This document shows, one piece after another, positions 1-9,499 of a stretch of 64,000 nt of DNA (positions are counted from its first letter, which is position 1; the number at the start of each line of letters is the position of its first letter). Source of the DNA: Tsuneonella troitsensis (GTDB lineage: Bacteria > Pseudomonadota > Alphaproteobacteria > Sphingomonadales > Sphingomonadaceae); the NCBI RefSeq assembly GCF_001441535.1, contig NZ_LMAU01000001.1:372001-436000 (forward strand), given 5' to 3'. Under the pieces are notes generated by a model. That model was not told the DNA's origin. It was given only the letters and a program-made list of their open reading frames with translations, and did no database searches. The translations under genes were made by a program, and so were the position numbers.

Positions 1-198
1 CGCGATCATCGTCGCGATCGCCGCATCGGTGGCGTTGCCGCCCGCGCGCAGCATGGCGAGGCCGGCATCCTCGGCGCGCGGATCGGCGGCGCTGACGTTG
101 CCGGTCAGGGCGGGCGCAGGACCGGTATCGGCGGGGAGGGTGGCGCAGGCCGCGAGAAGCGGCAGCGCGGCGAACGGGGCAAGGAAGCGACGCAGCAT
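1..198 (-). CDS. ggt: gamma-glutamyltransferase, N-terminal fragment (cut by window edge)
   Basis: Only the first 66 codons are in the window; the gene continues beyond base 1. The protein begins with a lipoprotein-like signal (hydrophobic stretch ending LLAAC, Cys at residue 18). It then shows ADPRAEDAGLAMLRAGGNA followed by TDAAIA, the typical start of the gamma-glutamyltranspeptidase fold. The family cleaves gamma-glutamyl bonds of glutathione, usually in the periplasm. The catalytic Thr region is not visible here. pyrD ends 10 bp upstream on the same strand, so the two may be cotranscribed. Confidence 0.8.
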   Translation of the reverse strand, partial: MLRRFLAPFAALPLLAACATLPADTGPAPALTGNVSAADPRAEDAGLAMLRAGGNATDAAIATMIA

Positions 199-208
199 CG
201 CGCCGGTG

Positions 209-1234
209 CTACTCGCTCCCGACCGCATCCGCAATCGACGTAAACCCGTCGCGTTTCAGGCACCGCTCCAATCCGCGGACGATCCGCCGGGCGAGACCGG
301 GCCCTTCGTAGACGAGCGCGCTATAGACCTGGACCAGGCTCGCCCCGGCGCGAATGCGCGCCCAGGCATCCTCTGCGCTGGCGATCCCGCCCACCCCGAT
401 CAGCGGCAGGTCGCGTCCCGCGACGGCGCGGAACCGGCGCAACTGCGCGAGCGCGAGATCGCGCAGGGGGGCGCCCGACAGGCCGCCCGTCTCGCTCGCG
501 TGGGCCGAGTGCAACGGCGGGCGGGTGATCGTCGTGTTCGACACGATCAGGCCGGCGATCCCGTGGTCGATCGCGGCGCGAACGATCCGCTCGTGATCCC
601 CGTCGGCAAGATCGGGCGCGACCTTCAGAAAAACCGGCGGGGTTTCGGCGGTGCGGGCGTCCGCGATCGCCGACAGCAGCGCGGCGAGCTCGCCTTCGGA
701 CTGCAAGTCCCGCAGCCCGGGCGTGTTGGGAGACGACACGTTGACCGTCAGGTAATTGGCAAACGGGGCGAAGGTGGCGATTCCGGTCAGGTAGTCGGCG
801 ATGCGGTCCGCCGAATCCTTGTTCGCGCCCACGTTGATCCCCAGCACGCCGCTGCGCTCGCGTGTTCGCAGGCGTGCGACCGCTGCCTCAGACCCGCCGT
901 TGTTGAATCCCATCCGGTTGATGACCGCGCGGTCGGCGGTAAGGCGGAACAGGCGCGGCTTGGGGTTGCCCGCCTGCGGGCGCGGGGTGATCGATCCGAC
1001 CTCGACGAAGCCGAACCCGAGGCCGAGGGCGGCGTCCGGCACTTCGGCATCCTTGTCGAACCCCGCGGCGAGGCCGACCGGATTGGAAAATGCGATCCCG
1101 GCCACCTCGGTCGCCAGGACTCCCGGCTTGGGAGGCGGCAACCTGGGGGCGACCCTGAGCGCCGCGATCGTCAGGCGATGGGCGCGTTCGGGATCGAGCG
1201 CGAACAGCGCGGGCGCGGCAAGGCGGTAGAGCAT
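209..1234 (-). CDS. pyrD: dihydroorotate dehydrogenase (quinone), class 2
   Basis: 341 residues, normal for class 2 PyrD, the membrane-associated FMN enzyme that oxidises dihydroorotate to orotate in pyrimidine synthesis and passes electrons to quinone. Visible hallmarks are the amphipathic N-terminus (LYRLAAPALFALDPERAH), the AGFDKDAE segment, GSITPRPQAGNPKPRLFRL, INRMGFNN, the NVSSPNTPGLR catalytic-loop region and GVGGI near the end. The start is ATG at 1234. A ggt-type gene follows closely, with no biosynthetic link obvious between them. Confidence 0.95.
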   Translation of the reverse strand: MLYRLAAPALFALDPERAHRLTIAALRVAPRLPPPKPGVLATEVAGIAFSNPVGLAAGFDKDAEVPDAALGLGFGFVEVGSITPRPQAGNPKPRLFRLTADRAVINRMGFNNGGSEAAVARLRTRERSGVLGINVGANKDSADRIADYLTGIATFAPFANYLTVNVSSPNTPGLRDLQSEGELAALLSAIADARTAETPPVFLKVAPDLADGDHERIVRAAIDHGIAGLIVSNTTITRPPLHSAHASETGGLSGAPLRDLALAQLRRFRAVAGRDLPLIGVGGIASAEDAWARIRAGASLVQVYSALVYEGPGLARRIVRGLERCLKRDGFTSIADAVGSE

Positions 1235-1579
1235 TGTGGCCGGGCTATGCCTCCATGCCCTTTGGTTGTCGAGCGCACATAACTGTCCCGTTCCTGTCCA
1301 AAACCTACAACAAATGTCACCGAAATGGCGGAAATCGCGTCGCTTTCATACAATCAGGCCAATTCGAATCAGGGTAGTGAGCGCCTGCGACCCGAAGGGC
1401 TCGAGGCTTTTACGCAACGAGTTCCTCCACTTTCAGGGCGGTCTGGGCTTCGGCTTGGGCCGCCCCTTTTTTTGCCCTGTCGAGGCACTTCCCATCCCGT
1501 TCGGCCAGCAGATTGAATCGCCTGTGCATTCGGGCTAATCCGGATGGGGTCGCGAACCTATAAACGGGGCGCATAATAT
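1235..1579. other. intergenic region between divergent pyrD and AraC-type gene
   Basis: This 345-bp gap lies between two divergently transcribed genes and must carry both promoters. A run of seven T (1467-1473) follows a GC-rich, weakly self-complementary stretch. I see no convincing -35/-10 pair. A possible 39-codon reading frame on the minus strand (1410-1529) is listed separately. Confidence 0.5.
1410..1529 (-). CDS. possible very small basic/acidic protein (39 aa)
   Basis: A minus-strand frame starting at ATG 1529 encodes 39 residues: a basic half (MHRRFNLL, RAKKGA) and an acidic end (KVEELVA). There is no clear ribosome binding site, and the frame stays open upstream into the neighbouring gene, so the start is uncertain. 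The amino-acid composition looks protein-like and the stretch is otherwise a sizeable gap, but no family is recognised. It could equally be chance in GC-rich DNA. Confidence 0.25.
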   Translation of the reverse strand: MHRRFNLLAERDGKCLDRAKKGAAQAEAQTALKVEELVA

Positions 1580-2545
1580 ATGGATCGACCCGCAGACGGG
1601 TCAGGCTGGTATGAGGGCGACGGTGCGGATCCGGCATGGACCGCGCCGGAATCGATTCGCCTCGACTATCTCGCGCCGCCTGCAGACCTCCAGCCCTATA
1701 TCACGACCTTCTATCTCTTCCGCTGCGACGAGCCGCTGATTCGCGACGTGCAGCCCGCTGCGGTGGGCCAGTTGCAGATATACCTGCGCGGTAGCGGGCG
1801 CATGCTCTACCCCCACGGACGCACCGACCGCTCGTTTCCCGAGACGATCCAGGGCCCGACGACGATTGCCGCGCCGTTCGAGGTCGACGGACCGTTCCAT
1901 GCATTCGGAGCGGCGCTTTCCGCGCTCGGCTGGGCGGCCCTGACCGGTATTCCTGCAGACCGGGCAACCGACCGTTTGTTCGACATGGGCACTGTGCTGG
2001 GCGTCGCCGCGCGCGAACTCGGCCGTGAATGCCGGGCCCGATACGACGCCGATCCGGGGATGGACGGCACCGATTTCGTAGGGCTTGCGGCCGAATTCCT
2101 GCGCCCCCGTCTGCGACCGGTTCCGGCCGGTCACGCCGAGTTGATGCGGCGAATCCCGTTGTGGCTGGGAACCGGTTTCAATCCCAGTCCGCAGGCCCTG
2201 TACGACATGGTCGATTACTCGCCGCGCCAGGTGCAACGACTGGTTGCGCGCTATTACGGGTCGAGTCCCAGCCACCTCGTCCGGGCCTATCGGGCAACAC
2301 GCGTCGTCGCGCTGCTGTCTCAGCCGGGGGTGACCGACGACCAGGTCGCCGCGCTCACCAACGAATTCTACGACCAGTCGCACATGATCCGCGAAATCCG
2401 CGCATTCGCCGGGCGCACGCCCGCCCGGCTGCTGGCAGAGGACGATTCGATCCTGCGGCAACTGCTCGACGTGCGCAATTTCCGCGAGATCAAGCCGAAC
2501 GTCGCGCCGATGCCGCCGCTTGAAACCGAGGGCGACGGCGCCTAG
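1580..2545 (+). CDS. AraC-type transcriptional regulator
   Basis: 321 residues. The C-terminal ~100 residues form an AraC-type double helix-turn-helix: [18 protein letters not shown], then a second helix pair around [19 protein letters not shown]. The N-terminal ~190 residues ([19 protein letters not shown] onwards) are a ligand or dimerisation domain I cannot assign to an effector. Two further AraC genes in this window (52438-53355 and 53456-54340) have the same layout and a similar opening motif. The ATG at 1580 lacks a good Shine-Dalgarno. The target is unknown; the gene sits directly upstream of the suf operon in the same direction. Confidence 0.85.
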   Translation: MDRPADGSGWYEGDGADPAWTAPESIRLDYLAPPADLQPYITTFYLFRCDEPLIRDVQPAAVGQLQIYLRGSGRMLYPHGRTDRSFPETIQGPTTIAAPFEVDGPFHAFGAALSALGWAALTGIPADRATDRLFDMGTVLGVAARELGRECRARYDADPGMDGTDFVGLAAEFLRPRLRPVPAGHAELMRRIPLWLGTGFNPSPQALYDMVDYSPRQVQRLVARYYGSSPSHLVRAYRATRVVALLSQPGVTDDQVAALTNEFYDQSHMIREIRAFAGRTPARLLAEDDSILRQLLDVRNFREIKPNVAPMPPLETEGDGA

Positions 2546-2547
2546 TT

Positions 2548-2576
2548 GCAATTCGGAACGAATCAATCCGAATTGC
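2548..2576. promoter_or_regulatory. perfect 10-bp inverted repeat ahead of the suf operon
   Basis: GCAATTCGGA at 2548-2557 and its exact reverse complement at 2567-2576 are separated by nine bases. The element lies 2 bp after the AraC-type gene's stop codon and 37 bp before the start of the Rrf2 regulator. No T-run follows, so it is a poor Rho-independent terminator. Its position suits an operator for the Rrf2 protein controlling the suf operon, but that is inference. Confidence 0.5.
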
Positions 2577-2613
2577 CCGCAGCGCCGTTGCGCCCAGGGC
2601 CAGCAAGGACGCC

Positions 2614-3029
2614 ATGCGCCTCTCGAACCTCGCCGATTACGCCGTCGTCACGATGAGCGCCGCGGCCCGCCACTGCGGCGGGGCACGGATCAGTGCGGGT
2701 GGGCTTGCCGCCGAAACCGGCCTTCCGGCACCCACGGTTTCCAAGGTCGTCAGCCGGCTGACTGCGGCGGGTCTCTTGCGCTCGGTACGCGGCGCGCACG
2801 GCGGTCTGCAGCTCGCGCGACCCGCGGCGGCGATCACGCTGGCCGATATCGTCGAGGCGGTCGAGGGACCCATCGCGCTGGCCACCTGCCTCGACGGCGA
2901 CGACTGCGCGGCCCACCACGATTGCCGCGTCCGTCCGCATTGGCCGCTGGTCAACGAAACGCTGCGCGGCGCGCTGGCCGCCATTCCGCTGACCCGGCTG
3001 GCGCAGGAAGCCGAACCCAAGGTGCCCGC

Positions 3030-3033
<4 letters not shown>
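2614..3033 (+). CDS. Rrf2-family regulator of the SUF operon (IscR/SufR-like)
   Basis: 139 residues with the Rrf2 winged-helix start ([14 protein letters not shown]) and a recognition region [18 protein letters not shown]. Cys92, Cys98 and Cys104 have the spacing used by IscR to hold a [2Fe-2S] cluster; a nearby His109 could be the fourth ligand. The family represses or activates Fe-S assembly genes according to cluster state. AAGGA (2604-2608) precedes the ATG. The stop overlaps the sufB start by four bases, so regulator and operon are translationally coupled, which suggests autoregulation. Confidence 0.92.
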
Positions 3034-4504
<1,471 letters not shown>

Positions 4505-4508
<4 letters not shown>

Positions 4509-4708
4509 GCTTTTTTACACGGCATCCGACTTTCTGGACAGCCTTCTGGGCCATCTTCGCGTTCGGGGGAGCCGTCATTCTTTTTGGGGCTTTGCCGGAA
4601 GCGCAGCCGATGGGCGATCTGGTTAGGGGTGTCGTGGGCATAGGTTGTGGACTGATGATGATCGGCCTCATCAGAAAGAACACCCGCTCTTCGGAAGCAA
4701 AACGATGA
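4505..4708 (+). CDS. small two-helix membrane protein embedded in suf operon
   Basis: 67 residues starting at GTG 4505, overlapping the sufB stop by four bases and ending in a four-base overlap with the next gene. Two hydrophobic segments (about residues 11-30 and 40-59) flank a short polar turn, and the C-terminus is basic ([12 protein letters not shown]). No family is recognised. Base composition is visibly less GC-rich than sufB and sufC, which suggests later acquisition. Its precise coupling to both neighbours nevertheless implies cotranslation with the suf genes. A protein of similar size and topology is encoded at 60132-60362. Confidence 0.6.
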
Positions 4709-5238
4709 CCGACCGCAAGACCCTCCAGCTCCGCTCGCCCGACGAGACTGCCGACGCCGCGCCCGCGATCAAGAAGAAGGGCCGCGGCTGGGAAATCTCC
4801 GACAAGCGGCTCGATGCGCTGCACGACATGGCGCGCGAGATGCGGCGGCATTCGAGCCCGGCGCACAAGGCGCTCGCCGCGCAGTTCGCCAAGGCGGACC
4901 TCGGCAAGTGGAAGTTCACCCGCCACGCGGTGATCGGCAGCGCGATCGTCGATTTCGGCAGCCCGACGCTCGGCATGGCGATCATGCTCGACGAAGAGGG
5001 CGCCGACCCGGTGCTGTCCAAGCGCCGCGACAAGAGCCTGAACGCGGTCGGCATCAAGGTGATGCGGATCAAGGCCGAGGACGTGCTGACCGACATGGAC
5101 GCCGTCCTTGCCCGGATTACCGCCGGGATGCGGATGCGCATCGCCGACCGCAAGACCGCCGCCCGCGAACACGCCGCCGCCAATCCGCGGCAGGACTACG
5201 AGCGGCCCAACCGCCGCCCTCGGGAGGACCGCGAATGA
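4705..5238 (+). CDS. DUF559 endonuclease-fold protein in suf operon
   Basis: 177 residues from ATG 4705. After a basic ~45-residue lead, residues 50-135 fit the DUF559 (Vsr/PD-(D/E)XK-like) pattern: RHSSPAHKALAAQF, KWKFTRHAVIGSAIVDFGS, a LDEEGADP segment, KRRDKSLNAVGIKVMRIKA and DVLTDMDAVL. In typical members the core reads VDFYC, then LDG and an H. Here the aromatic-Cys pair after VDF is GS and the usual His is not evident, so nuclease activity is doubtful. The C-terminal tail is Arg/Asn rich. DUF559 proteins have no established role in Fe-S assembly. The gene overlaps both neighbours by four bases. Confidence 0.75.
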   Translation: MTDRKTLQLRSPDETADAAPAIKKKGRGWEISDKRLDALHDMAREMRRHSSPAHKALAAQFAKADLGKWKFTRHAVIGSAIVDFGSPTLGMAIMLDEEGADPVLSKRRDKSLNAVGIKVMRIKAEDVLTDMDAVLARITAGMRMRIADRKTAAREHAAANPRQDYERPNRRPREDRE

Positions 5239-5570
5239 TCCGCGTGGCTGCTATCCCGGCGCTTGCCATGCTGGCCTTCGCGCCGGCTTTCGCTGGCGAT
5301 GCCTTTACCGACAGCCTCGCCGAATCGCGGCTGCGCGGGTGCCTGCTCGCCGGGGCCTCGTCCGCCGGGCAGAGCGACCTTGCCGGCAAGGTGATCGAGG
5401 TCCGCGCGTTCTGCGGGGCGCAGATCGCGCGGGTCCGCGACCAGCGCGTCGCCGCCGCCACCGCCAACCTGAGGGGCGAGGAAGCCGAGGCCGCAAAGGC
5501 CGCGGCGACCCGCACGCTCAACGACGAGATCGCCCGCGCGATCGCCAATTTTACCGGATTGACCGCCTGA
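5235..5570 (+). CDS. secreted/periplasmic protein of unknown function in suf operon
   Basis: 111 residues from ATG 5235 (ATGA overlap with the gene before). A signal peptide (MIRVAAIPALAMLAFAPAFAG) is clear. The mature part is helical and Ala/Arg rich, with two cysteines (RLRGCLLAG and VRAFCGAQ). No family is recognised. sufC begins 2 bp after the stop. A secreted protein is unexpected in an operon whose other products work in the cytosol. Confidence 0.65.
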   Translation: MIRVAAIPALAMLAFAPAFAGDAFTDSLAESRLRGCLLAGASSAGQSDLAGKVIEVRAFCGAQIARVRDQRVAAATANLRGEEAEAAKAAATRTLNDEIARAIANFTGLTA

Positions 5571-5572
5571 CC

Positions 5573-6328
5573 ATGCTGAAGATCGACAACCTCCATGCCA
5601 CGGTCGGCGAGACCGAAATTCTCCGCGGGCTTTCGCTCGAGATCGGCGCGGGCGAAGTCCACGCGATCATGGGGCCCAACGGCGCGGGCAAGTCCACGCT
5701 GGCCTACACGCTGGGCGGGCGGCCGGGATACGAAGTGACCGGCGGATCGGTGACGCTCGACGGGCAGGACCTGCTCGCGATCGATCCGCACGAGCGGGCC
5801 GCGGCGGGGCTGTTCCTCGGCTTCCAGTATCCGGTGGAGATTCCGGGCGTGTCGAACGTCCAGTTCCTGCGCGAGGCGCTGAACTCGCAGCGCAAGTCGC
5901 GCGGGGAAGAGCCGCTCTCGGGCGCGGATTTCCTCAAGCTCGCGCGCGAAAAGGCCGGGCTGCTGCAACTCGACATGGACATGCTCAAGCGGCAGGTGAA
6001 CGTCGGCTTTTCCGGCGGCGAGAAGAAGCGCGCCGAGATGGTCCACATGGGCATTCTCGATCCGCGCGTGGCCGTGCTGGACGAAACCGACAGCGGGCTC
6101 GACATCGATGCGCTGCGCGTGGTCGGCGCGGGCATCAACGCGATCATGCGCAAGCCCGACAAGGCCGTGCTGCTGATCACCCACTACCAGCGCCTGCTCG
6201 ACATCGTCCGGCCCGACCGGGTCCACATCCTCGCGAAGGGACGGATCGTGAAGTCGGGCGGACCCGAACTGGCGCACGAACTGGAGCGCGAAGGCTACGA
6301 AGGCGTAGCCGGGACGGTGGCGGCATGA
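5573..6328 (+). CDS. sufC: Fe-S cluster assembly ATPase SufC
   Basis: 251 residues. SufC is the soluble ABC-type ATPase of the SufBC2D scaffold. Walker A is GPNGAGKST (residues 34-42), the signature is FSGGEKKRAEM (about 146-156), and Walker B runs into LDETDSGLD (about 169-177). The H-loop follows in LLITHYQRLL. There are no membrane segments, as expected for this non-transport ABC protein. The ATG at 5573 lies 2 bp after the preceding stop, and the 3' end overlaps the next gene by four bases. Confidence 0.97.
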   Translation: MLKIDNLHATVGETEILRGLSLEIGAGEVHAIMGPNGAGKSTLAYTLGGRPGYEVTGGSVTLDGQDLLAIDPHERAAAGLFLGFQYPVEIPGVSNVQFLREALNSQRKSRGEEPLSGADFLKLAREKAGLLQLDMDMLKRQVNVGFSGGEKKRAEMVHMGILDPRVAVLDETDSGLDIDALRVVGAGINAIMRKPDKAVLLITHYQRLLDIVRPDRVHILAKGRIVKSGGPELAHELEREGYEGVAGTVAA

Positions 6329-6717
6329 CCTGGCTGGCCCCGCTCATCCTGATCCTCGCCCAGGCGGTCCCCGCCGGCGCGCCCGCGAACGTCGACCCCA
6401 AGGTCGCGGCCGAGGTGCCCAAGATCACCGAGAAGCTGCGCCAGTGGCGCGGCTCGTGGGCAGCGGTGGACGGCAAGCTGGCGTGCCGAACGGTCAAGAC
6501 GTCGGGCGACGAGGAGATCGACAAGATCGGCTGCTTCTCGACGCTGACCTGCGTGAAGCCCGCCTACCCCGAGCTGAAGGCCATCGCCGACGGCAAGGGC
6601 ACGGAGGCCGAGAAACAGACGAAGATCCGCGCCAAGCTGGCGACCCTGCAGCCGTGCCTTTCGCAGCACCGCGGCCAGGGCATCGCGACGCTCGCACTCA
6701 AGCGGGGCGGCGCCTGA
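6325..6717 (+). CDS. secreted cysteine-containing unknown protein between sufC and sufD
   Basis: 130 residues from ATG 6325, overlapping the sufC stop. An N-terminal signal sequence (MTWLAPLILILAQAVPAGA) is followed by a mature domain with four cysteines (ACRTVK, IGCFSTLTC, QPCLSQ) that could form disulfides in the periplasm. No family is recognised. The stop overlaps the sufD start by one base (TGATG). This is the second exported-looking unknown inside the operon. Confidence 0.7.
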   Translation: MTWLAPLILILAQAVPAGAPANVDPKVAAEVPKITEKLRQWRGSWAAVDGKLACRTVKTSGDEEIDKIGCFSTLTCVKPAYPELKAIADGKGTEAEKQTKIRAKLATLQPCLSQHRGQGIATLALKRGGA

Positions 6718-7457
6718 TGCTCGCCGCGCTTCCCACCACGCGTGACGAGGACTGGCGCTATGCCGACGCGGCGGCGCTGACCGCGCTCGCGCCCGCCGAC
6801 CTCGGGGCGTGGCACGAAGCGACGCTGGCGCCGGGCGAGACGCGGGCGAAGGACCTGATCCTCGATGCCGGCCACCCGGGGCTGCACAGGGTCCGGCTGA
6901 ACGTGGGCGCGGGCGCGCGGGCCGAATTGTTCGCGGTCCTCTCGGCGCCCGCATACACCCGGCTCGAAGTCGAGGTGACGCTGCACGAAGGCGCGCATTT
7001 CGAACTGGGCGGCGTGACCATCGGCGGCGGCAGCGCCACGCGCGAGATCGTGACCCGCGTCAATCATGCCGAGCCGAACGCGACCAGCAACCAGGTCGTG
7101 CGCAGCGTCCACTGGGGCACGGCGACGGGCAATTTCCTCGGCCGGCTGGCGGTGGAGCGCGACGCGCAGAAGACCGACGCGGCGCAAAGCTTCAAGGCCC
7201 TGCTGCTCGAACGCGGCGCGAGCGCGAACGCCAAGCCCGAGCTGGAGATCTTCGCCGACGACGTGAAGTGCGCCCACGGCGCCGCGATCGGCCAGATGGA
7301 CGAAGCCGCGCGCTTCTACATGGCCTCGCGCGGGATCGCGCCCGATGCGGCCCGCGCGCTGCTGGTGCGCGCCTTCGTTGCCGATGCCTTTGCCGCGCAC
7401 GGCGAACCCGACGCCCTGCTCGACGCGGCACTGGGCGCGCTGGGAGACATGGCGTGA
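6717..7457 (+). CDS. sufD: Fe-S cluster assembly protein SufD
   Basis: 246 residues, shorter than enterobacterial SufD. SufD pairs with SufB in the SufBC2D scaffold. Supporting features are the opening PTTRDEDWRYADAAAL, the beta-helix core with NQVVRSVHWGTATGNFLGRL, and the conserved KCAHGAAIGQMDEAARFYMASRGI segment near the end. That segment contains the Cys-His of the SufB-SufD interface region. ATG 6717 shares its A with the stop of the previous gene. sufS starts within its last four bases. Confidence 0.93.
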   Translation: MLAALPTTRDEDWRYADAAALTALAPADLGAWHEATLAPGETRAKDLILDAGHPGLHRVRLNVGAGARAELFAVLSAPAYTRLEVEVTLHEGAHFELGGVTIGGGSATREIVTRVNHAEPNATSNQVVRSVHWGTATGNFLGRLAVERDAQKTDAAQSFKALLLERGASANAKPELEIFADDVKCAHGAAIGQMDEAARFYMASRGIAPDAARALLVRAFVADAFAAHGEPDALLDAALGALGDMA

Positions 7458-8653
7458 GCGAGGCAGTGCTCCGCGCTCGCTCCCCTGCACGAGAGGGGGA
7501 CTTGAAGTCCGACTTCCCGGGGCTGGCCGGCGGCTGGCACTACCTCGACACCGCGGCCACCGCGCAGAAGCCGCAGGCGTTGATCGACGCTATGAGCGAC
7601 GCGCTGGGGCGCGACTACGCGACCGTCCACCGCGGGGTCTATTCGCGCTCGGCGCAGATGACGCTGGGCTACGAAGCCGCGCGGCGGCGGGTCGCGGGCT
7701 TCGTCGGCGGGCGCGAGGAGGAACTGGTCTTCACTCGCGGGGCGACCGAGGCGATCAACCTCGTCGCATACAGTTACCCCGACAAGGGCCGCGTGCTGCT
7801 GAGCACGCTGGAGCATCATTCCAACATCGTGCCGTGGCAACTCGCCGGCTGGCAGGTCGACGTCTGCCCGCTGACCGCCGACGGCCGCATCGACCTCGAC
7901 GCGGCGGAGGCGATGCTGACCCCCGAGCATACGATGGTCGCCTTCGCGCACGTCTCGAATGTCCTCGGCTCGGTGCTAGACGCGCGCCGCGCGGCCGACC
8001 TGGCGCACCGGGTCGGCGCGAAGCTGCTGCTCGACGGGTGCCAGGCCGTCCCGCGTCTGGCGGTCGACGTGGCGGCGCTGGACTGCGATTTCTACGCCTT
8101 CAGCGCGCACAAGCTATACGGCCCGACCGGGATCGGCGCGCTGTGGGGCCGGGCGGACCTGCTGGCGGCCATGCCGCCGTGGCAGGGCGGCGGCTCGATG
8201 ATCGACCGGGTGACGTTCGCGGAAACGACCTATGCCCCCCCGCCGCAGCGGTTCGAGGCGGGGACCCCCGCCATCGTCGAGGCGATCGGTTTCGCCGCGG
8301 CGTGCGACTATGTCGCAGGCATCGGGATCGATGCGATCGAACGGCACGAGGCAGCGCTCGTGCAGCGCCTGCGCGACGCCCTGCGACCGATGAACGACGT
8401 CACGCTGTTCGGGCCGGAAGACAGCGCGGGCATCGTCAGCTTCGCGCTCGGGGGCGTCCACCCGCACGATCTCGGCACGATCCTGGACGAGGAAAACGTC
8501 GCGATCCGCGCCGGGCACCACTGCGCGCAGCCGCTGATGGAGCACCTCGGCGTGCCCGCCACCGCGCGGGCGAGCTTCGGGCTCTACAGCGACGAAAGCG
8601 ATATCGATGCGCTGGTCCGTGGGATCGAGCGCGCCAGAAGGATTTTCGCATGA
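7454..8653 (+). CDS. sufS: SufS-type cysteine desulfurase
   Basis: 399 residues. This is a PLP enzyme of the group II cysteine desulfurases that takes sulfur from cysteine for cluster building. PLP-lysine is about Lys220 in SAHKLYGPTG, and the catalytic persulfide Cys is about Cys357 in RAGHHCAQPLM. THE-type motifs (LEHHSNIVPWQ) and LLDGCQAVPR are present. The chosen GTG at 7454 overlaps the sufD stop. It gives an N-terminal extension (EAVLRARSPAREGDLK) encoded by a small imperfect palindrome at 7481-7499. A later start near the TTG around 7502 is possible. Confidence 0.95.
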   Translation: MSEAVLRARSPAREGDLKSDFPGLAGGWHYLDTAATAQKPQALIDAMSDALGRDYATVHRGVYSRSAQMTLGYEAARRRVAGFVGGREEELVFTRGATEAINLVAYSYPDKGRVLLSTLEHHSNIVPWQLAGWQVDVCPLTADGRIDLDAAEAMLTPEHTMVAFAHVSNVLGSVLDARRAADLAHRVGAKLLLDGCQAVPRLAVDVAALDCDFYAFSAHKLYGPTGIGALWGRADLLAAMPPWQGGGSMIDRVTFAETTYAPPPQRFEAGTPAIVEAIGFAAACDYVAGIGIDAIERHEAALVQRLRDALRPMNDVTLFGPEDSAGIVSFALGGVHPHDLGTILDEENVAIRAGHHCAQPLMEHLGVPATARASFGLYSDESDIDALVRGIERARRIFA

Positions 8654-9138
8654 ACGAGCAGAGCAAGATCGAGGTCGAGGAAGTCGAGGCAGTGGCCAAG
8701 CCGCCCAGAGCGTCTGTCGATTTGGCATCGGTCGACGATGCCGAGACCCCGGCCGAAAAGCTGGAGCGCAAGCGGGACTACCTCGAAGGGTTCCTGTCGC
8801 AGAAGCCGCCGGCGGTCCATGCGGGCGAGCCGGGCGGCGACCTCTACGAAGCCGTGGTCGATGCGCTCAAGGACATCTTCGACCCCGAGATTCCGGTGAA
8901 CATCTACGACCTAGGGCTCATCTACGGGGTCGAGGTTACGCCGGACGGCGACGCGGTGGTGACGATGACGCTCACCACACCGCATTGTCCGGTCGCCGAA
9001 TCGATGCCGGGCGAAGTGGAATTGCGCGTCGGCAGCGTGCCGGGCGTGCGCGATGCCGAGGTCAATCTCGTCTGGGACCCGCCGTGGGGGCCGGACAAGA
9101 TGACCGACGAGGCCAGACTCGAATTGGGCATGCTATGA
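8650..9138 (+). CDS. sufT: SufT / MIP18-family (DUF59) Fe-S assembly factor
   Basis: 162 residues, starting with an acidic ~70-residue lead and then a DUF59 domain. Diagnostic motifs are DIFDPEIPVNIYDLGLIYGV, the TTPHCPVAESMPGEVE segment with the conserved Cys, and VNLVWDPPWGPDKMTDEAR. The family helps maturation of certain Fe-S proteins. It overlaps sufS and sufA by four bases each, so it is part of the same translational chain. Confidence 0.93.
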   Translation: MNEQSKIEVEEVEAVAKPPRASVDLASVDDAETPAEKLERKRDYLEGFLSQKPPAVHAGEPGGDLYEAVVDALKDIFDPEIPVNIYDLGLIYGVEVTPDGDAVVTMTLTTPHCPVAESMPGEVELRVGSVPGVRDAEVNLVWDPPWGPDKMTDEARLELGML

Positions 9139-9491
9139 CCGACGCGAAAACCCGCCAGCTTCCCGCCGCCGTCGTCCTCACCCCCGCCGCCGAGGCGCGG
9201 GTGGCCGAGCTCATGGCCAAGGCGCCCCAGGGTGCGATCGGGGTCAAGCTGTCGACCCCGCGCCGCGGGTGTTCGGGCCTCGCCTACTCGGTCGACTACG
9301 TGACCGAGGAAGCGAAGTTCGACGAGAAGATCGTCACGCCGGGCGGCACGTTCTACATCGACGGGCCGAGCGTGCTCTATCTCGTCGGCAGCACGATGGA
9401 CTGGGTGGAGGACGATTTCACCGCCGGATTCCAGTTCACAAATCCCAACGCCAAGGGCGCGTGTGGCTGCGGCGAAAGCTTCATGGTATAA
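9135..9491 (+). CDS. sufA: A-type Fe-S carrier protein SufA/IscA
   Basis: 118 residues, full length for A-type carriers, which accept clusters from the scaffold and hand them to apoproteins. The three ligand cysteines are present: Cys46 in RRGCSGLAY and Cys110/Cys112 in GACGCGES near the C-terminus. The ATG overlaps the sufT stop. This is the last recognisable SUF gene of the operon. Confidence 0.95.
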   Translation: MTDAKTRQLPAAVVLTPAAEARVAELMAKAPQGAIGVKLSTPRRGCSGLAYSVDYVTEEAKFDEKIVTPGGTFYIDGPSVLYLVGSTMDWVEDDFTAGFQFTNPNAKGACGCGESFMV

Positions 9492-9499
9492 TCGGCGCC

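Noticed and set aside
29-1282. Long plus-strand reading frame of about 417 codons opposite pyrD and ggt
   Set aside because: It is antisense to pyrD, Arg/Gly/Ala rich, lacks any domain pattern and exists only because GC-rich DNA has few stops.
2520-3029. Extended sufB start at 2520
   Set aside because: The extra 170 codons lie over the Rrf2 regulator in another frame, are Arg-rich and have no SufB similarity; ATG 3030 gives the normal protein.
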